Below, piece by piece: positions 16,364 through 22,156 of a stretch of 22,227 nt of DNA (the first letter of the stretch is position 1; each line of letters starts with the position of its first letter). The notes beneath the pieces are model-generated. The model saw only the letters and a program-made list of their open reading frames with translations. It was not told where the DNA came from and did no database searches. The position numbers were made by a program, and so were the translations under genes. The stretch comes from a virus. The DNA is taken from positions 1 through 22,227 of the IMG/VR virus record IMGVR_UViG_3300031687_000115; one strand, written 5' to 3'.

Positions 16364-17217
16364 TTCTTATAAGAATTTAAACCTTGTCTATTAGATGATG
16401 CAACACCACCCATATATCTTTGTTTGTTAGAACTAGTTATTCTATGTTTTATATTTTTATCTTTAGCGTATTTTTGACCAGCTGTAGTATTCCACCATGC
16501 GTTTGATTCATCTTTAAACTTTTGCATGTCACCTTTACCACCTTTTGCTTTATAATCACCATAACCTTTAGACCATGACTTTGTTTTACCAGAGCTCATT
16601 GGATCGTTTATAGCTTCATCGCCTTTACGTTCACTTTCTAATACAGCTTCTCTTGAATTATCTAAATCTCCTTGAACAGTTGTTTTATTGTAATCTGTAT
16701 TAGCTATTTCCTCAACACCATTTTTTAAATTTAAACCTCCAAGTCCAACATCAAGTCCTGTCATGATTTTATTATTCTTAGCGTATTTAATAATAGGTTT
16801 AGAAGCTCCTTTAAAACCTTTCATAGCGTATTTACCTGCAGTAGCATATTGACCAGCTCCTGGTATCGCAGCAGCAGCAGAAAAAGCTGCATTAGTATAA
16901 TCACCTTCTCCAGCGTACCAAGCCGCATTTATACCATCCGCAACTGCACCAAATATTGGTATCATACCTAAGGCATCTAACCCCACGTGACCGTAGTCTG
17001 AAAATTTTTCATAACCACTTCTTGTTTCGCTTTTTTCAATTTCCTTATGCTTTTCTGTTGTACCACCAGACATACCACCATACATTGATGTCATAAATTT
17101 TGCATCTTTATTAAAAGATACAGGTCCACCACTTCCATCAGCATTCATAGAAACCTCTTGGTTCTTAGGAAACTGAACAGACCTAGTAGCATTTACTCTA
17201 TTTATGATGTTACTCAT
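16360..17217 (-). CDS. Protein with polymorphic-toxin-type hydrophobic helical segment
   Basis: A 285-aa protein starting MSNIINRVNATRSVQFPKN. The frame is open 36 bases upstream to 17253, inside the previous gene; the start at 17217 (8-nt overlap) is preferred. Residues ~79-135 (LDALGMIPIFGAVADGINAA, then WYAGEGDYTNAAFSAAAAIP, GAGQYATAGKYAMK) match the 'P-x-x-G-x-x-x-D-x-x-N-A-x-x-Y-x-x-x-G-D-Y-x-x-A-x-x-S' region common before toxin domains in polymorphic toxins and in some phage proteins. The C-terminal ~90 residues are basic and end in NSYKK, with no known toxin fold recognised. It could be a membrane-active ejected protein or a true effector. Confidence 0.68.
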   Translation of the reverse strand: MSNIINRVNATRSVQFPKNQEVSMNADGSGGPVSFNKDAKFMTSMYGGMSGGTTEKHKEIEKSETRSGYEKFSDYGHVGLDALGMIPIFGAVADGINAAWYAGEGDYTNAAFSAAAAIPGAGQYATAGKYAMKGFKGASKPIIKYAKNNKIMTGLDVGLGGLNLKNGVEEIANTDYNKTTVQGDLDNSREAVLESERKGDEAINDPMSSGKTKSWSKGYGDYKAKGGKGDMQKFKDESNAWWNTTAGQKYAKDKNIKHRITSSNKQRYMGGVASSNRQGLNSYKK

Positions 17218-17623
17218 CACAGTTACAATCTTCTTGTGATTTAGGACATCCACAATCTTTTTTAGGTCCTATATTTTTTTTAGGTTGAGTTATAGATTTT
17301 ATTCCATAACTAGATGATTTGTTGTTATCTTGATTCTGTGAAGTGTTTATGCCTCTTCCCATTGGATTTTTAAATACTTGACTGTTTGGTGATTTAGCTT
17401 CTTTCACAATACCAGCATATAACTCTGGGTTTGGGTTTGATCCCTCAGGACCAAATGTATTTGTTTGACCGCTGGTTTGCTTGTAACCTGATTTACACCC
17501 CATTTTGTTGTAAGGTGATCCGAATCCTGGTATGCTAGGATCTGAATATCTTCCTGATTCTGGATTATTTTGTATTCCTTTATTTTGGAATATGTTAATT
17601 GCTTTCGCTCCTGGTTTACCCAT
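17210..17623 (-). CDS. Disordered small protein with C-terminal Cys cluster
   Basis: A 137-aa protein rich in Asn, Gly, Pro, Ser and Lys (for example PESGRYSDPSIPGFGSPYNK), probably disordered. It ends in a tight cysteine cluster, CGCPKSQEDCNC (C-x-C-x6-C-x-C), with another Cys at MGCKSGYK. The spacing could bind one metal ion or form disulfides. It lies 2 nt after the winged-helix-like gene and overlaps the next gene by 8 nt. No homologue is recognised; a virion-associated role is a guess from context. Confidence 0.65.
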   Translation of the reverse strand: MGKPGAKAINIFQNKGIQNNPESGRYSDPSIPGFGSPYNKMGCKSGYKQTSGQTNTFGPEGSNPNPELYAGIVKEAKSPNSQVFKNPMGRGINTSQNQDNNKSSSYGIKSITQPKKNIGPKKDCGCPKSQEDCNCDE

Positions 17624-17625
17624 AA

Positions 17626-18066
17626 CTATCTGTTTTTGTCTTTTATCATATCATCAATAGCTTTATTATATACTTTGTCTGAATATGATTTATTATTATA
17701 AAATGTACTTCTTTCTGATGTGGGAAGGTCCTCTTCACCTAGTAGGATTCTGTATATACGGGATATGAGTTGAGAGCATTTAAATGAGGTTTTGTATATA
17801 CTATATTTAATTGTAGTGCGGTTGCGATGCCTCCATACTTCTATCCAACCTTGTTGCCTTAATCTTTCCCAGCGGTTTTTGTCCCAGCTGTAAGTATAAG
17901 AGCCATCTATAAAGCTATTACGTGTAAATCGCGATTTGCAATCTAAATACACTAAAAGTTCTAAATCAGCATCGTTTAGGTTATAAGTTTTACAGGCCCA
18001 TTTTCTAACGAGCCTGTAATACTTAAATAAACCTATATCTCTTAAATCTTGCGCCTTTAGTTTCAT
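17626..18066 (-). CDS. Winged-helix (MarR-like fold) protein
   Basis: A 146-aa protein. LRDIGLFKYYRLVRKWACKT and LNDADLELLVYLDCKSRF form the helical start; WDKNRWERLRQQGWIEVWRH is a recognition-helix-plus-wing look-alike, followed by NRTTIKYSIYKTSFKCSQLI and a helical tail with LGEEDLPTS. This is the pattern of MarR-like winged-helix proteins repeatedly seen next to structural genes in marine Bacteroidota phages (from memory). It may bind DNA as a late regulator, or be a virion protein using that fold. It is joined to groES by an ATGA overlap. It ends in TAG two bases before the next start. Confidence 0.72.
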   Translation of the reverse strand: MKLKAQDLRDIGLFKYYRLVRKWACKTYNLNDADLELLVYLDCKSRFTRNSFIDGSYTYSWDKNRWERLRQQGWIEVWRHRNRTTIKYSIYKTSFKCSQLISRIYRILLGEEDLPTSERSTFYNNKSYSDKVYNKAIDDMIKDKNR

Positions 18067-18320
18067 TCAACTAAAACGACGTCTTGTATCTTTATAACTT
18101 GAAATAACTTATCTTTCCAGTTTATACCATGTCCAGCATGTTTGTCATAGTATATAGTACTATTGTCATCTATGCCTTCGACTAGGTTGCCTTTAGTTAT
18201 AACTTTTGCCTTTATATACCTATTGTCAACGTCTGTTTTTTCTGTTAAAATCAAACCTGCAATCTTTTTAGGCTCTTCTTTTATCTTTTCGACTACTATG
18301 TAATAATTAACTGCTTGCAT
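18063..18320 (-). CDS. groES: Co-chaperonin GroES (cpn10)
   Basis: An 85-aa protein, slightly shorter than bacterial GroES (~95 aa). YYIVVEKIKEEPKK is the first strand; IAGLILTEKTDV is the mobile loop that docks on GroEL (compare GGIVL); IKAKVITKG is the 'GxVxxxG' strand; STIYYDKHAGHGINW corresponds to the 'VlFxkyaGtxv' segment; LFQVIKIQDVVLVE is the closing strand. GroES caps the GroEL ring during folding. It overlaps the 3' end of groEL by 14 nt and follows it in transcription, the reverse of the normal bacterial order. Confidence 0.9.
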   Translation of the reverse strand: MQAVNYYIVVEKIKEEPKKIAGLILTEKTDVDNRYIKAKVITKGNLVEGIDDNSTIYYDKHAGHGINWKDKLFQVIKIQDVVLVE

Positions 18321-19878
18321 TTGGTATTCTTATATTAGAGATTACACAATCTGCAGAAATTATAGTAGACACGACACTAACTGCATTCTTTAGTGCTGTC
18401 TTTGTAACTAGTACTGGGTCAATTATGCCATTTTTTATCATATCAACCTCTTCTCCGGTTGTTACGTCAATACCATACCCAATTTTTGCTGGAGTTTTTA
18501 TTAATACTATGCCAGCATTGTCTAAAATTGTTTTAAAAGGTGATATAATAGAAGAAAGTAGTATTTTTTCTCCAATATTGTCACTTTTTATATGTAAAGC
18601 AGCATTTAGTAGGGCAACTCCACCGCCAGGAACAATTCCTTCTTGCAAAGCAGCCTTAACTGCGTAGATAGCATCTTCAACTCTGTCTTTCTTTTCTTTC
18701 AATGCTACTTTAGAGTCAGCACCTACATTAATTATACCTACAGAACCGCTTAACATAGCTAATCTGTCTTGTAGTCTCTTCTTAAAGTAAGGCTTATTCT
18801 CTTTATTAATCTTATCTTTAACATCTTTGATCCTTTCTTCAAGGTCTTCAGCTTTTAAACCAGTTGTAAGGACTGTAGTTCTGTTATCTGTGACAGATTT
18901 CACTACTTCACCCAAACAATCTGGCTGGATCAGATCTAAATCGTCTCCAAGCTCTTCGTTCATAACTTGCGCTCCAGTTAAAAATGCTAAATCTTCTATA
19001 GTATCTGCTTTACTAGGGCCAAAACCAGGTGTATCAATAATGTTTACATTGATATTACCTTTAACCTTGTTCATTAACAGGGCAGATTTAACCTGTTGAT
19101 CAACTTCTGCTATAATAAGTAGAGGTTTTCTCTTCTTTATAACATGTTCTAGTATATTCTGTATCTTTCTTACTGTTGGTATAGGTGAAGAAACTATTAA
19201 AACCAACGGGTTTTCTAGTTCTGACACCATTTTATCCTTATTAGTGGCAAAGTGTGGTGACGTTAGGCTACTATCAAACTGTACGCCCTCTACTATTTCA
19301 GTGTATGTCTCATCACTCTCACTTTCCTCCATCAGTACTACACCGTCTTTACCTACTTTTTTGTAAGCTTCTGCAATAATTGTTCCAAGCTCCGCATCAT
19401 TGTTGCACGAAATTGAGGAAACACTGGATAACTGTGTTCCAGATACTGCTTTGGAGTGTTCTGAAAGGTACTCCACAACTTTTTTATATCCTGATTCAAT
19501 TCCATTTTTTATATCTCTTATGCTTTCACCCTTATTTTCCGGGTTGTTAACTTCTTTTAACAGTGCTTCAGCAAGGACGATAGCCGTTGTGGTACCGTCA
19601 CCTGCTTCTTTCACCGTATTCTTAGATGCTTCTTTAATTAGTGTAGCTCCTATGTTTTCTACAGGATCTATTAAAACTACAGAGTCGGCAACTGTTACAC
19701 CATCTTTGGTTATAACTGGTCTGCCTAATCCATCTTCATATACTACACACTTACCTGAAGCTCCTAGGGTAGATTTAACTGCTTTCGCTAGTTTATCTAC
19801 ACCTTTAATAATTCTACTTTTAGCGTCGTCACCGAAGTACAGATCTTTTACGATCTCGCTAGGTTGATTAAATTCCAT
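18307..19878 (-). CDS. groEL: Chaperonin GroEL (cpn60)
   Basis: A 523-aa full-length chaperonin subunit. The ATP site is intact: VITKDGVTVA (D59), AGDGTTTA (D94) and the hydrolytic Asp in RVEDA (D402, equivalent to E. coli D398), then VPGGGVALL (417-424) and GIIDP (D487). The apical domain reads VEGVQFDSSLTSPHF, KPLLIIAE, then VNIIDTPGFG. It ends at NIRIPNASS without the Gly-Met tail of bacterial GroEL, which lines the cavity floor. Phage chaperonins are known in some large phages, where they fold capsid or other virion proteins. It is the third gene of the leftward operon. Both partners being present suggests a self-sufficient folding machine. Confidence 0.95.
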   Translation of the reverse strand: MEFNQPSEIVKDLYFGDDAKSRIIKGVDKLAKAVKSTLGASGKCVVYEDGLGRPVITKDGVTVADSVVLIDPVENIGATLIKEASKNTVKEAGDGTTTAIVLAEALLKEVNNPENKGESIRDIKNGIESGYKKVVEYLSEHSKAVSGTQLSSVSSISCNNDAELGTIIAEAYKKVGKDGVVLMEESESDETYTEIVEGVQFDSSLTSPHFATNKDKMVSELENPLVLIVSSPIPTVRKIQNILEHVIKKRKPLLIIAEVDQQVKSALLMNKVKGNINVNIIDTPGFGPSKADTIEDLAFLTGAQVMNEELGDDLDLIQPDCLGEVVKSVTDNRTTVLTTGLKAEDLEERIKDVKDKINKENKPYFKKRLQDRLAMLSGSVGIINVGADSKVALKEKKDRVEDAIYAVKAALQEGIVPGGGVALLNAALHIKSDNIGEKILLSSIISPFKTILDNAGIVLIKTPAKIGYGIDVTTGEEVDMIKNGIIDPVLVTKTALKNAVSVVSTIISADCVISNIRIPNASS

Positions 19879-19897
19879 TAAATTCGATTTTAATTAA

Positions 19898-20185
19898 TTA
19901 CTTAAATGTTTTTACTACCTTAGGTCCTTTTAAGAACTCTAACCTTTTCTTATAATGTTCGATACTACCATCAATCGATGCTTCTGCAGCTTCAATAGTT
20001 TCTCTTCTTGTAACATCTGACCAGATATTAGAGTTAACAGCTAAGTGTTCGGTTTGAAAAAATCCGTTTGGTAGCTGAACAATTCTCCAGTTTTTCTTCT
20101 TAGATAGATGCTTCCATTCATTAATAGTTTGTTCGGTAATTGGAGGTTGACTAGACCACGAATGAGTCTTGTAAAAATACGTCAT
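19898..20185 (-). CDS. Conserved hypothetical protein
   Basis: A 95-aa protein. The open frame reaches 20251 but the first 22 codons overlap the preceding gene's 3' end, and MTYFYKTHSWSSQPP at 20185, after an A/T-rich leader, is the better start. Features: WRIVQLPNGFFQTEHL (a beta pair), then TRRETIEAAEASIDGSIEHY (a helix), ending KGPKVVKTFK. I recall similar short proteins in marine phage contigs but know no function. It sits 19 bp before groEL. Confidence 0.72.
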   Translation of the reverse strand: MTYFYKTHSWSSQPPITEQTINEWKHLSKKKNWRIVQLPNGFFQTEHLAVNSNIWSDVTRRETIEAAEASIDGSIEHYKKRLEFLKGPKVVKTFK

Positions 20186-20216
20186 GTTTAGGTATTTTAG
20201 GTTATCAGAGGTATGG

Positions 20217-20450
20217 TTACTCTTTCTTCGTACCGTGTCCTCTGTTTCCACGGTTCGCTTTAATACTGGTAAATCGCCTGGTTTTGTGGTCGTAATCTTT
20301 ACCTTTTATATTCTTACCTGCTTTCTTTGCCGCTCTTCTTCTTCGCTGGTTCTCAGCTCTCATCTTCTCACGTCTTCTGGTATTGGCAGCAGCTAGGTCT
20401 CTTTTCCTTTTAGCCGCTGCAGCTCTTGCGGACAATTTCTGCTTAGGCAT
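20217..20450 (-). CDS. Very basic small protein, first gene of the late operon
   Basis: A 77-aa protein, strongly Arg/Lys/Ala-rich: LSARAAAAKRKRDLAAANTR, then ENQRRRRAAKKAGKN, then KGKDYDHKTRRFTSIKANRG. Most of it is a charged helix with a Gly/Asn-rich tail. Such peptides bind nucleic acid or act in capsid assembly; I recall similar ones in marine phage structural modules but cannot name the family. It is the first leftward gene after the divergent control region. The leader is TATAAAGAATTAACT, without a Shine-Dalgarno sequence. Confidence 0.78.
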   Translation of the reverse strand: MPKQKLSARAAAAKRKRDLAAANTRRREKMRAENQRRRRAAKKAGKNIKGKDYDHKTRRFTSIKANRGNRGHGTKKE

Positions 20451-20466
20451 AGTTAATTCTTTATAG

Positions 20467-20506
20467 TTACTAGTATAATCACATATAGTAGAAAGTATTT
20501 ACTAGT
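20467..20506. promoter_or_regulatory. Paired TTACTAGT boxes upstream of the late operon
   Basis: TTACTAGT occurs at 20467-20474 and 20499-20506, 32 bp apart (about three helical turns), just upstream of the first leftward gene. They could be operator half-sites. ACTAGT is common elsewhere in the fibre repeats, so significance is limited. Confidence 0.35.
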
Positions 20507-20582
20507 GACACTTGCCTGTTACTATTATACCTTTAATGGCTAATGTCATAAAAAAATTATAAGAAGTTTTGAGAGTATGTGT

Positions 20583-20725
20583 TGCCCCCCTCCCCTATAG
20601 CCCGCTGCCTTTTTGGAAAGTCAATTTGTTTTTCCCGGCCCCACCTCTATTATCCGTTTCCACCCGTATTTCCCATGTCTAACCTCTCCAATATCCTAAC
20701 TACCTCGCTTCGCTTCACTACTTTT
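20583..20725. other. C-rich, G-poor tract in AT-rich surroundings
   Basis: A ~140-bp stretch with CCCCCCTCCCC, CCCGGCCCC and repeated CC/CT runs, and few G, unlike its AT-rich flanks. On the minus strand it gives runs of G (GGGCTATAGGGGAGGGGGG) that could approach a quadruplex. No ORF is obvious. Confidence 0.6.
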
Positions 20726-20743
20726 CTATATACATTTCACATA

Positions 20744-20834
20744 TGACATAATGACATACACATGACACAATGACATGACACAACTATATATTATTGTATG
20801 ACAACTTGACACAGTGTGCAATGACACATTGACA
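20744..20834 (+). repeat. Iteron-like TGACA direct repeats (9 copies in 91 bp)
   Basis: TGACA starts at 20744, 20752, 20763, 20771, 20776, 20799, 20807, 20822 and 20830. Four of the eight intervals are exactly 8 bp, giving a TGACAYAN-type unit, and the cluster flanks an AT-only stretch (ACTATATATTATTG). This resembles replication iterons or clustered binding sites for a phage protein. Confidence 0.7.
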
Positions 20835-20870
20835 TATACATTCACTAAACAATTCATATACCTTTACAAA

Positions 20871-20900
20871 CCAAATACGACTTGACTTCGATTATATATA
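20871..20900 (+). promoter_or_regulatory. 30-bp repeated motif, copy 1
   Basis: CCAAATACGA, then CTTGACTTCG, then ATTATATATA. It shares CAAATACGA and the TCGAT-AT block with copies at 20943 and 21976. The dyad CGA-N7-TCG is weakest in this copy. Likely a promoter or operator for the rightward genes. Confidence 0.6.
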
Positions 20901-20942
20901 TGTAAGTCAAACAAACTATGTAACAACAAAAGATATTACATA

Positions 20943-20972
20943 CCAAATACGAAATGACTTCGATAATATAAT
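20943..20972 (+). promoter_or_regulatory. 30-bp repeated motif, copy 2
   Basis: CCAAATACGA, then AATGACTTCG, then ATAATATAAT. The dyad is CGAA-N5-TTCG. The AT block contains TATAAT, a good -10-like box, and lies about 35 bp before the ATG at 21006. Confidence 0.6.
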
Positions 20973-20988
20973 GTAACTAATTAATAAT

Positions 20989-21008
20989 AAATAAATATAA
21001 TAACTATG
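20989..21008 (+). promoter_or_regulatory. A/T translation leader, copy 1
   Basis: AAATAAATATAATAACTATG, ending in the start codon of the 75-aa gene. The same leader with one difference precedes the genes at 21418 and 22022. A-rich, SD-less leaders are typical of Bacteroidota translation. Confidence 0.6.
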
Positions 21009-21233
21009 AGTAATCAAATCACTAAAAGATTTGTCGTAAGACAATCACTAATCGGTAAAAATGTAACATTCGAATTCACTAACAAAAAAGGTGACAAAGT
21101 AATTTACAATCACGACAAAGTATTTTCAATAATGAAAGATACACTAACTGCACTTCCATGTTGGTTAAAGTACAAGTCGTACACTGCAACTAATAACATT
21201 CCGTTAATAGTAAGAGGTAAAGAGTTAGTATAA
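21006..21233 (+). CDS. Small hypothetical early protein
   Basis: A 75-aa protein (MSNQITKRFVVRQSLIGKNV...) with beta-like segments (VTFEFTNKKGDKVIYNHDKV) and a helix (FSIMKDTLTALPCWLKY), ending IPLIVRGKELV. It is the first rightward gene, behind two copies of the 30-bp motif. Its first residues (MSNQITKRF) resemble those of the membrane peptide at 21737 (MSNKATRKF). No function is recognised. Confidence 0.75.
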   Translation: MSNQITKRFVVRQSLIGKNVTFEFTNKKGDKVIYNHDKVFSIMKDTLTALPCWLKYKSYTATNNIPLIVRGKELV

Positions 21234-21262
21234 TCTAACTTACTTCTAAAGTAGTCGCAAAG

Positions 21263-21350
21263 GTGGGCGTTAAAAGTTCTCTCCACTCTAAATACAGTTG
21301 AACATAAGTGTGTGTTAAGTACTCTCTACACTATAAATATAGTTGAACAT
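21263..21350 (+). repeat. 43-bp imperfect tandem duplication in non-coding DNA
   Basis: Copies at 21263-21305 and 21308-21350 align without gaps at 34 of 43 positions. Both end in AGTTGAACAT and contain a CTCT-rich centre. They lie in the 184-bp gap between two rightward genes, with no ORF of note. They may be part of a small structured RNA or protein-binding sites. Confidence 0.65.
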
Positions 21351-21354
21351 CTTC

Positions 21355-21394
21355 TGACATAATGGTTAACGTGAGTTCGATTCTCACCATGTCA
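21355..21394 (+). ncRNA. tRNA T-arm/acceptor-like hairpin element
   Basis: GTGAG-TTCGATT-CTCAC (21371-21387) has the exact geometry and loop of a tRNA T-arm (5-bp stem, 7-nt TTCGATT loop). It is enclosed by TGACAT (21355-21360) and ATGTCA (21389-21394), like an acceptor stem, leaving a 10-nt stub (AATGGTTAAC) where the D- and anticodon arms should be. No complete tRNA fits. It could be a tRNA remnant, a tRNA-mimic RNA, or an attachment-site relic. Confidence 0.45.
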
Positions 21395-21401
21395 ACTAAT
21401 A

Positions 21402-21420
21402 AAATAAATATAATAATATG
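21402..21420 (+). promoter_or_regulatory. A/T translation leader, copy 2
   Basis: AAATAAATATAATAATATG, ending in the start codon of the 39-aa gene; identical over 19 nt to the leader at 22006-22024. Confidence 0.6.
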
Positions 21421-21537
21421 TATAATCACTCAGCTTTAATTAGAATAGCAAAGCAACTATTCCCAGAAAAAAATGTCTTTCAATTAACTAAACAAGAACA
21501 GTCAAAAGTTCTATCAATCTATAATGAATATAACTAA
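21418..21537 (+). CDS. Very small hypothetical protein (39 aa)
   Basis: MYNHSALIRIAKQLFPEKNV followed by FQLTKQEQSKVLSIYNEYN. It is a polar, predicted helical peptide read from an ATG behind the conserved A/T leader, which is the main support that it is translated. The stop is one base before the next ATG. Function unknown. Confidence 0.6.
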   Translation: MYNHSALIRIAKQLFPEKNVFQLTKQEQSKVLSIYNEYN

Positions 21538-21538
21538 T

Positions 21539-21598
21539 ATGACAAATCAAGAAATTAATCAAGCAATGACTGACTATCTAAATAGATACTACTTATGA
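21539..21598 (+). CDS. Tiny ORF (19 aa), possible translational coupler
   Basis: MTNQEINQAMTDYLNRYYL, starting one base after the previous stop and ending in an ATGA overlap with the next gene. Its size makes it uncertain; the tight spacing on both sides suggests it is translated, perhaps mainly to couple its neighbours. Confidence 0.4.
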   Translation: MTNQEINQAMTDYLNRYYL

Positions 21599-21732
21599 AT
21601 GACTTACTAGACTATATCGATTTCACTTCAATATGTGAAGATCACAACTTAGCAAGTGGCGACTTAACACCAACTCAAACTGGTGAACTAGAATCTATAA
21701 TACAAGAATTTATAAAACAAAATAAACAATAA
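21595..21732 (+). CDS. Small acidic hypothetical protein (45 aa)
   Basis: Reads MNDLLDYIDFTSICEDHNLA, then SGDLTPTQTGELESIIQEFI and a KQNKQ tail. It is acidic and helical; the pattern 'ICEDHNLxSGDLTP...LExIIxEFI' is one I associate with small early proteins of marine phages. It starts in an ATGA overlap with the 19-aa ORF. No known activity. Confidence 0.65.
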   Translation: MNDLLDYIDFTSICEDHNLASGDLTPTQTGELESIIQEFIKQNKQ

Positions 21733-21736
21733 TAAT

Positions 21737-21889
21737 ATGAGTAACAAAGCAACTAGAAAATTCACACATCAACTACTATCAGTAATAGTAAAAGTATGGT
21801 TAGGAACACTGTCAACAATGGCAATAGTAGGTTTAATAGCAGTAATAAGTCACCTTTTAAATGGTGCAACATCTCACTATGGATTCTAA
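21737..21889 (+). CDS. Small single-pass membrane peptide (50 aa)
   Basis: MSNKATRKFTHQLL is a basic N-terminus, followed by a hydrophobic segment from about residue 15 to 41 (SVIVKVWLGTLSTMAIVGLI then AVISHLL) and a short polar tail. It is preceded by TAATAATATG, a partial version of the shared leader. Likely an inner-membrane early peptide; the target is unknown. It overlaps the next gene's start. Confidence 0.6.
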   Translation: MSNKATRKFTHQLLSVIVKVWLGTLSTMAIVGLIAVISHLLNGATSHYGF

Positions 21890-21971
21890 TATAGACTACT
21901 GGATAATGTATGTTGAAGGTGATATTTCACTAGAAGAACTACTCAAATTCCTTGGCGGAATAAATAGATAA
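21879..21971 (+). CDS. Very small acidic protein (30 aa)
   Basis: Reads MDSNIDYWIMYVEGDISLEE then LLKFLGGINR. The ATG lies inside the 3' end of the membrane-peptide gene (11-nt overlap). The amphipathic, acidic sequence is plausible as a real peptide, but size leaves doubt. Confidence 0.5.
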   Translation: MDSNIDYWIMYVEGDISLEELLKFLGGINR

Positions 21972-21975
21972 CAAT

Positions 21976-22005
21976 ACAAATACGACAAAGTGTCGATAAT
22001 ATAAT
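21976..22005 (+). promoter_or_regulatory. 30-bp repeated motif, copy 3
   Basis: ACAAATACGA, then CAAAGTGTCG, then ATAATATAAT. The dyad is strongest here: CGACA-AAG-TGTCG. The last ten bases equal those of copy 2, and the shared A/T leader follows directly. It suggests an internal promoter within the early region. Confidence 0.6.
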
Positions 22006-22024
22006 AAATAAATATAATAATATG
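22006..22024 (+). promoter_or_regulatory. A/T translation leader, copy 3
   Basis: AAATAAATATAATAATATG, ending in the start codon of the 44-aa gene; identical to the copy at 21402. Confidence 0.6.
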
Positions 22025-22156
22025 CAGTGGATTTTAAAATGTGATAACGGTAAAGAAATAGATATGACTCACTATATCGGTAAACAAATGGACGGTAAGA
22101 TGACTAGAGAACAAGTAGAACAAAGAATTGAATTCTATAAAACTACTAACTCATGA
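22022..22156 (+). CDS. Small hypothetical protein (44 aa)
   Basis: Reads MQWILKCDNGKEIDMTHYIG, then KQMDGKMTREQVEQRIEFYK, TTNS. A short beta start and a C-terminal helix. It has its own copy of the 30-bp motif and leader upstream, so it probably opens a new transcript. The TGA stop overlaps the next ATG (ATGA). No function recognised. Confidence 0.65.
   Translation: MQWILKCDNGKEIDMTHYIGKQMDGKMTREQVEQRIEFYKTTNS

Larger units (their letters stand above)
20451..21005. promoter_or_regulatory. Divergent intergenic control region
   Basis: 555 bp between the leftward late operon and rightward small genes. No convincing ORF is present. From left to right it holds two TTACTAGT boxes, a TATAAT-like box on the minus strand (TTAAAGGTATAATAG), a C-rich G-poor tract, nine TGACA repeats, and two copies of a CCAAATACGA motif before the first rightward gene. 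It is likely to carry promoters for both directions and possibly the replication origin. Confidence 0.7.

Noticed and set aside
5352-17628. Recoding of TAG to an amino acid, as in some crAss-like phages
   Set aside because: Genes ending in TAG (94-aa coiled-coil, 525-aa fibre, winged-helix gene) stop where expected, two of them within a few bases of, or overlapping, the next start, so TAG acts as a normal stop here.
21300-21396. A complete tRNA gene around the T-arm-like hairpin
   Set aside because: No D-arm or anticodon stem could be fitted, and no full 7-bp acceptor partner exists at the right distance upstream.
20451-22021. CRISPR array, because of several short repeats
   Set aside because: Repeats are 5 bp, 30 bp or 43 bp with irregular spacing and no spacer-like units, and no cas gene is present.
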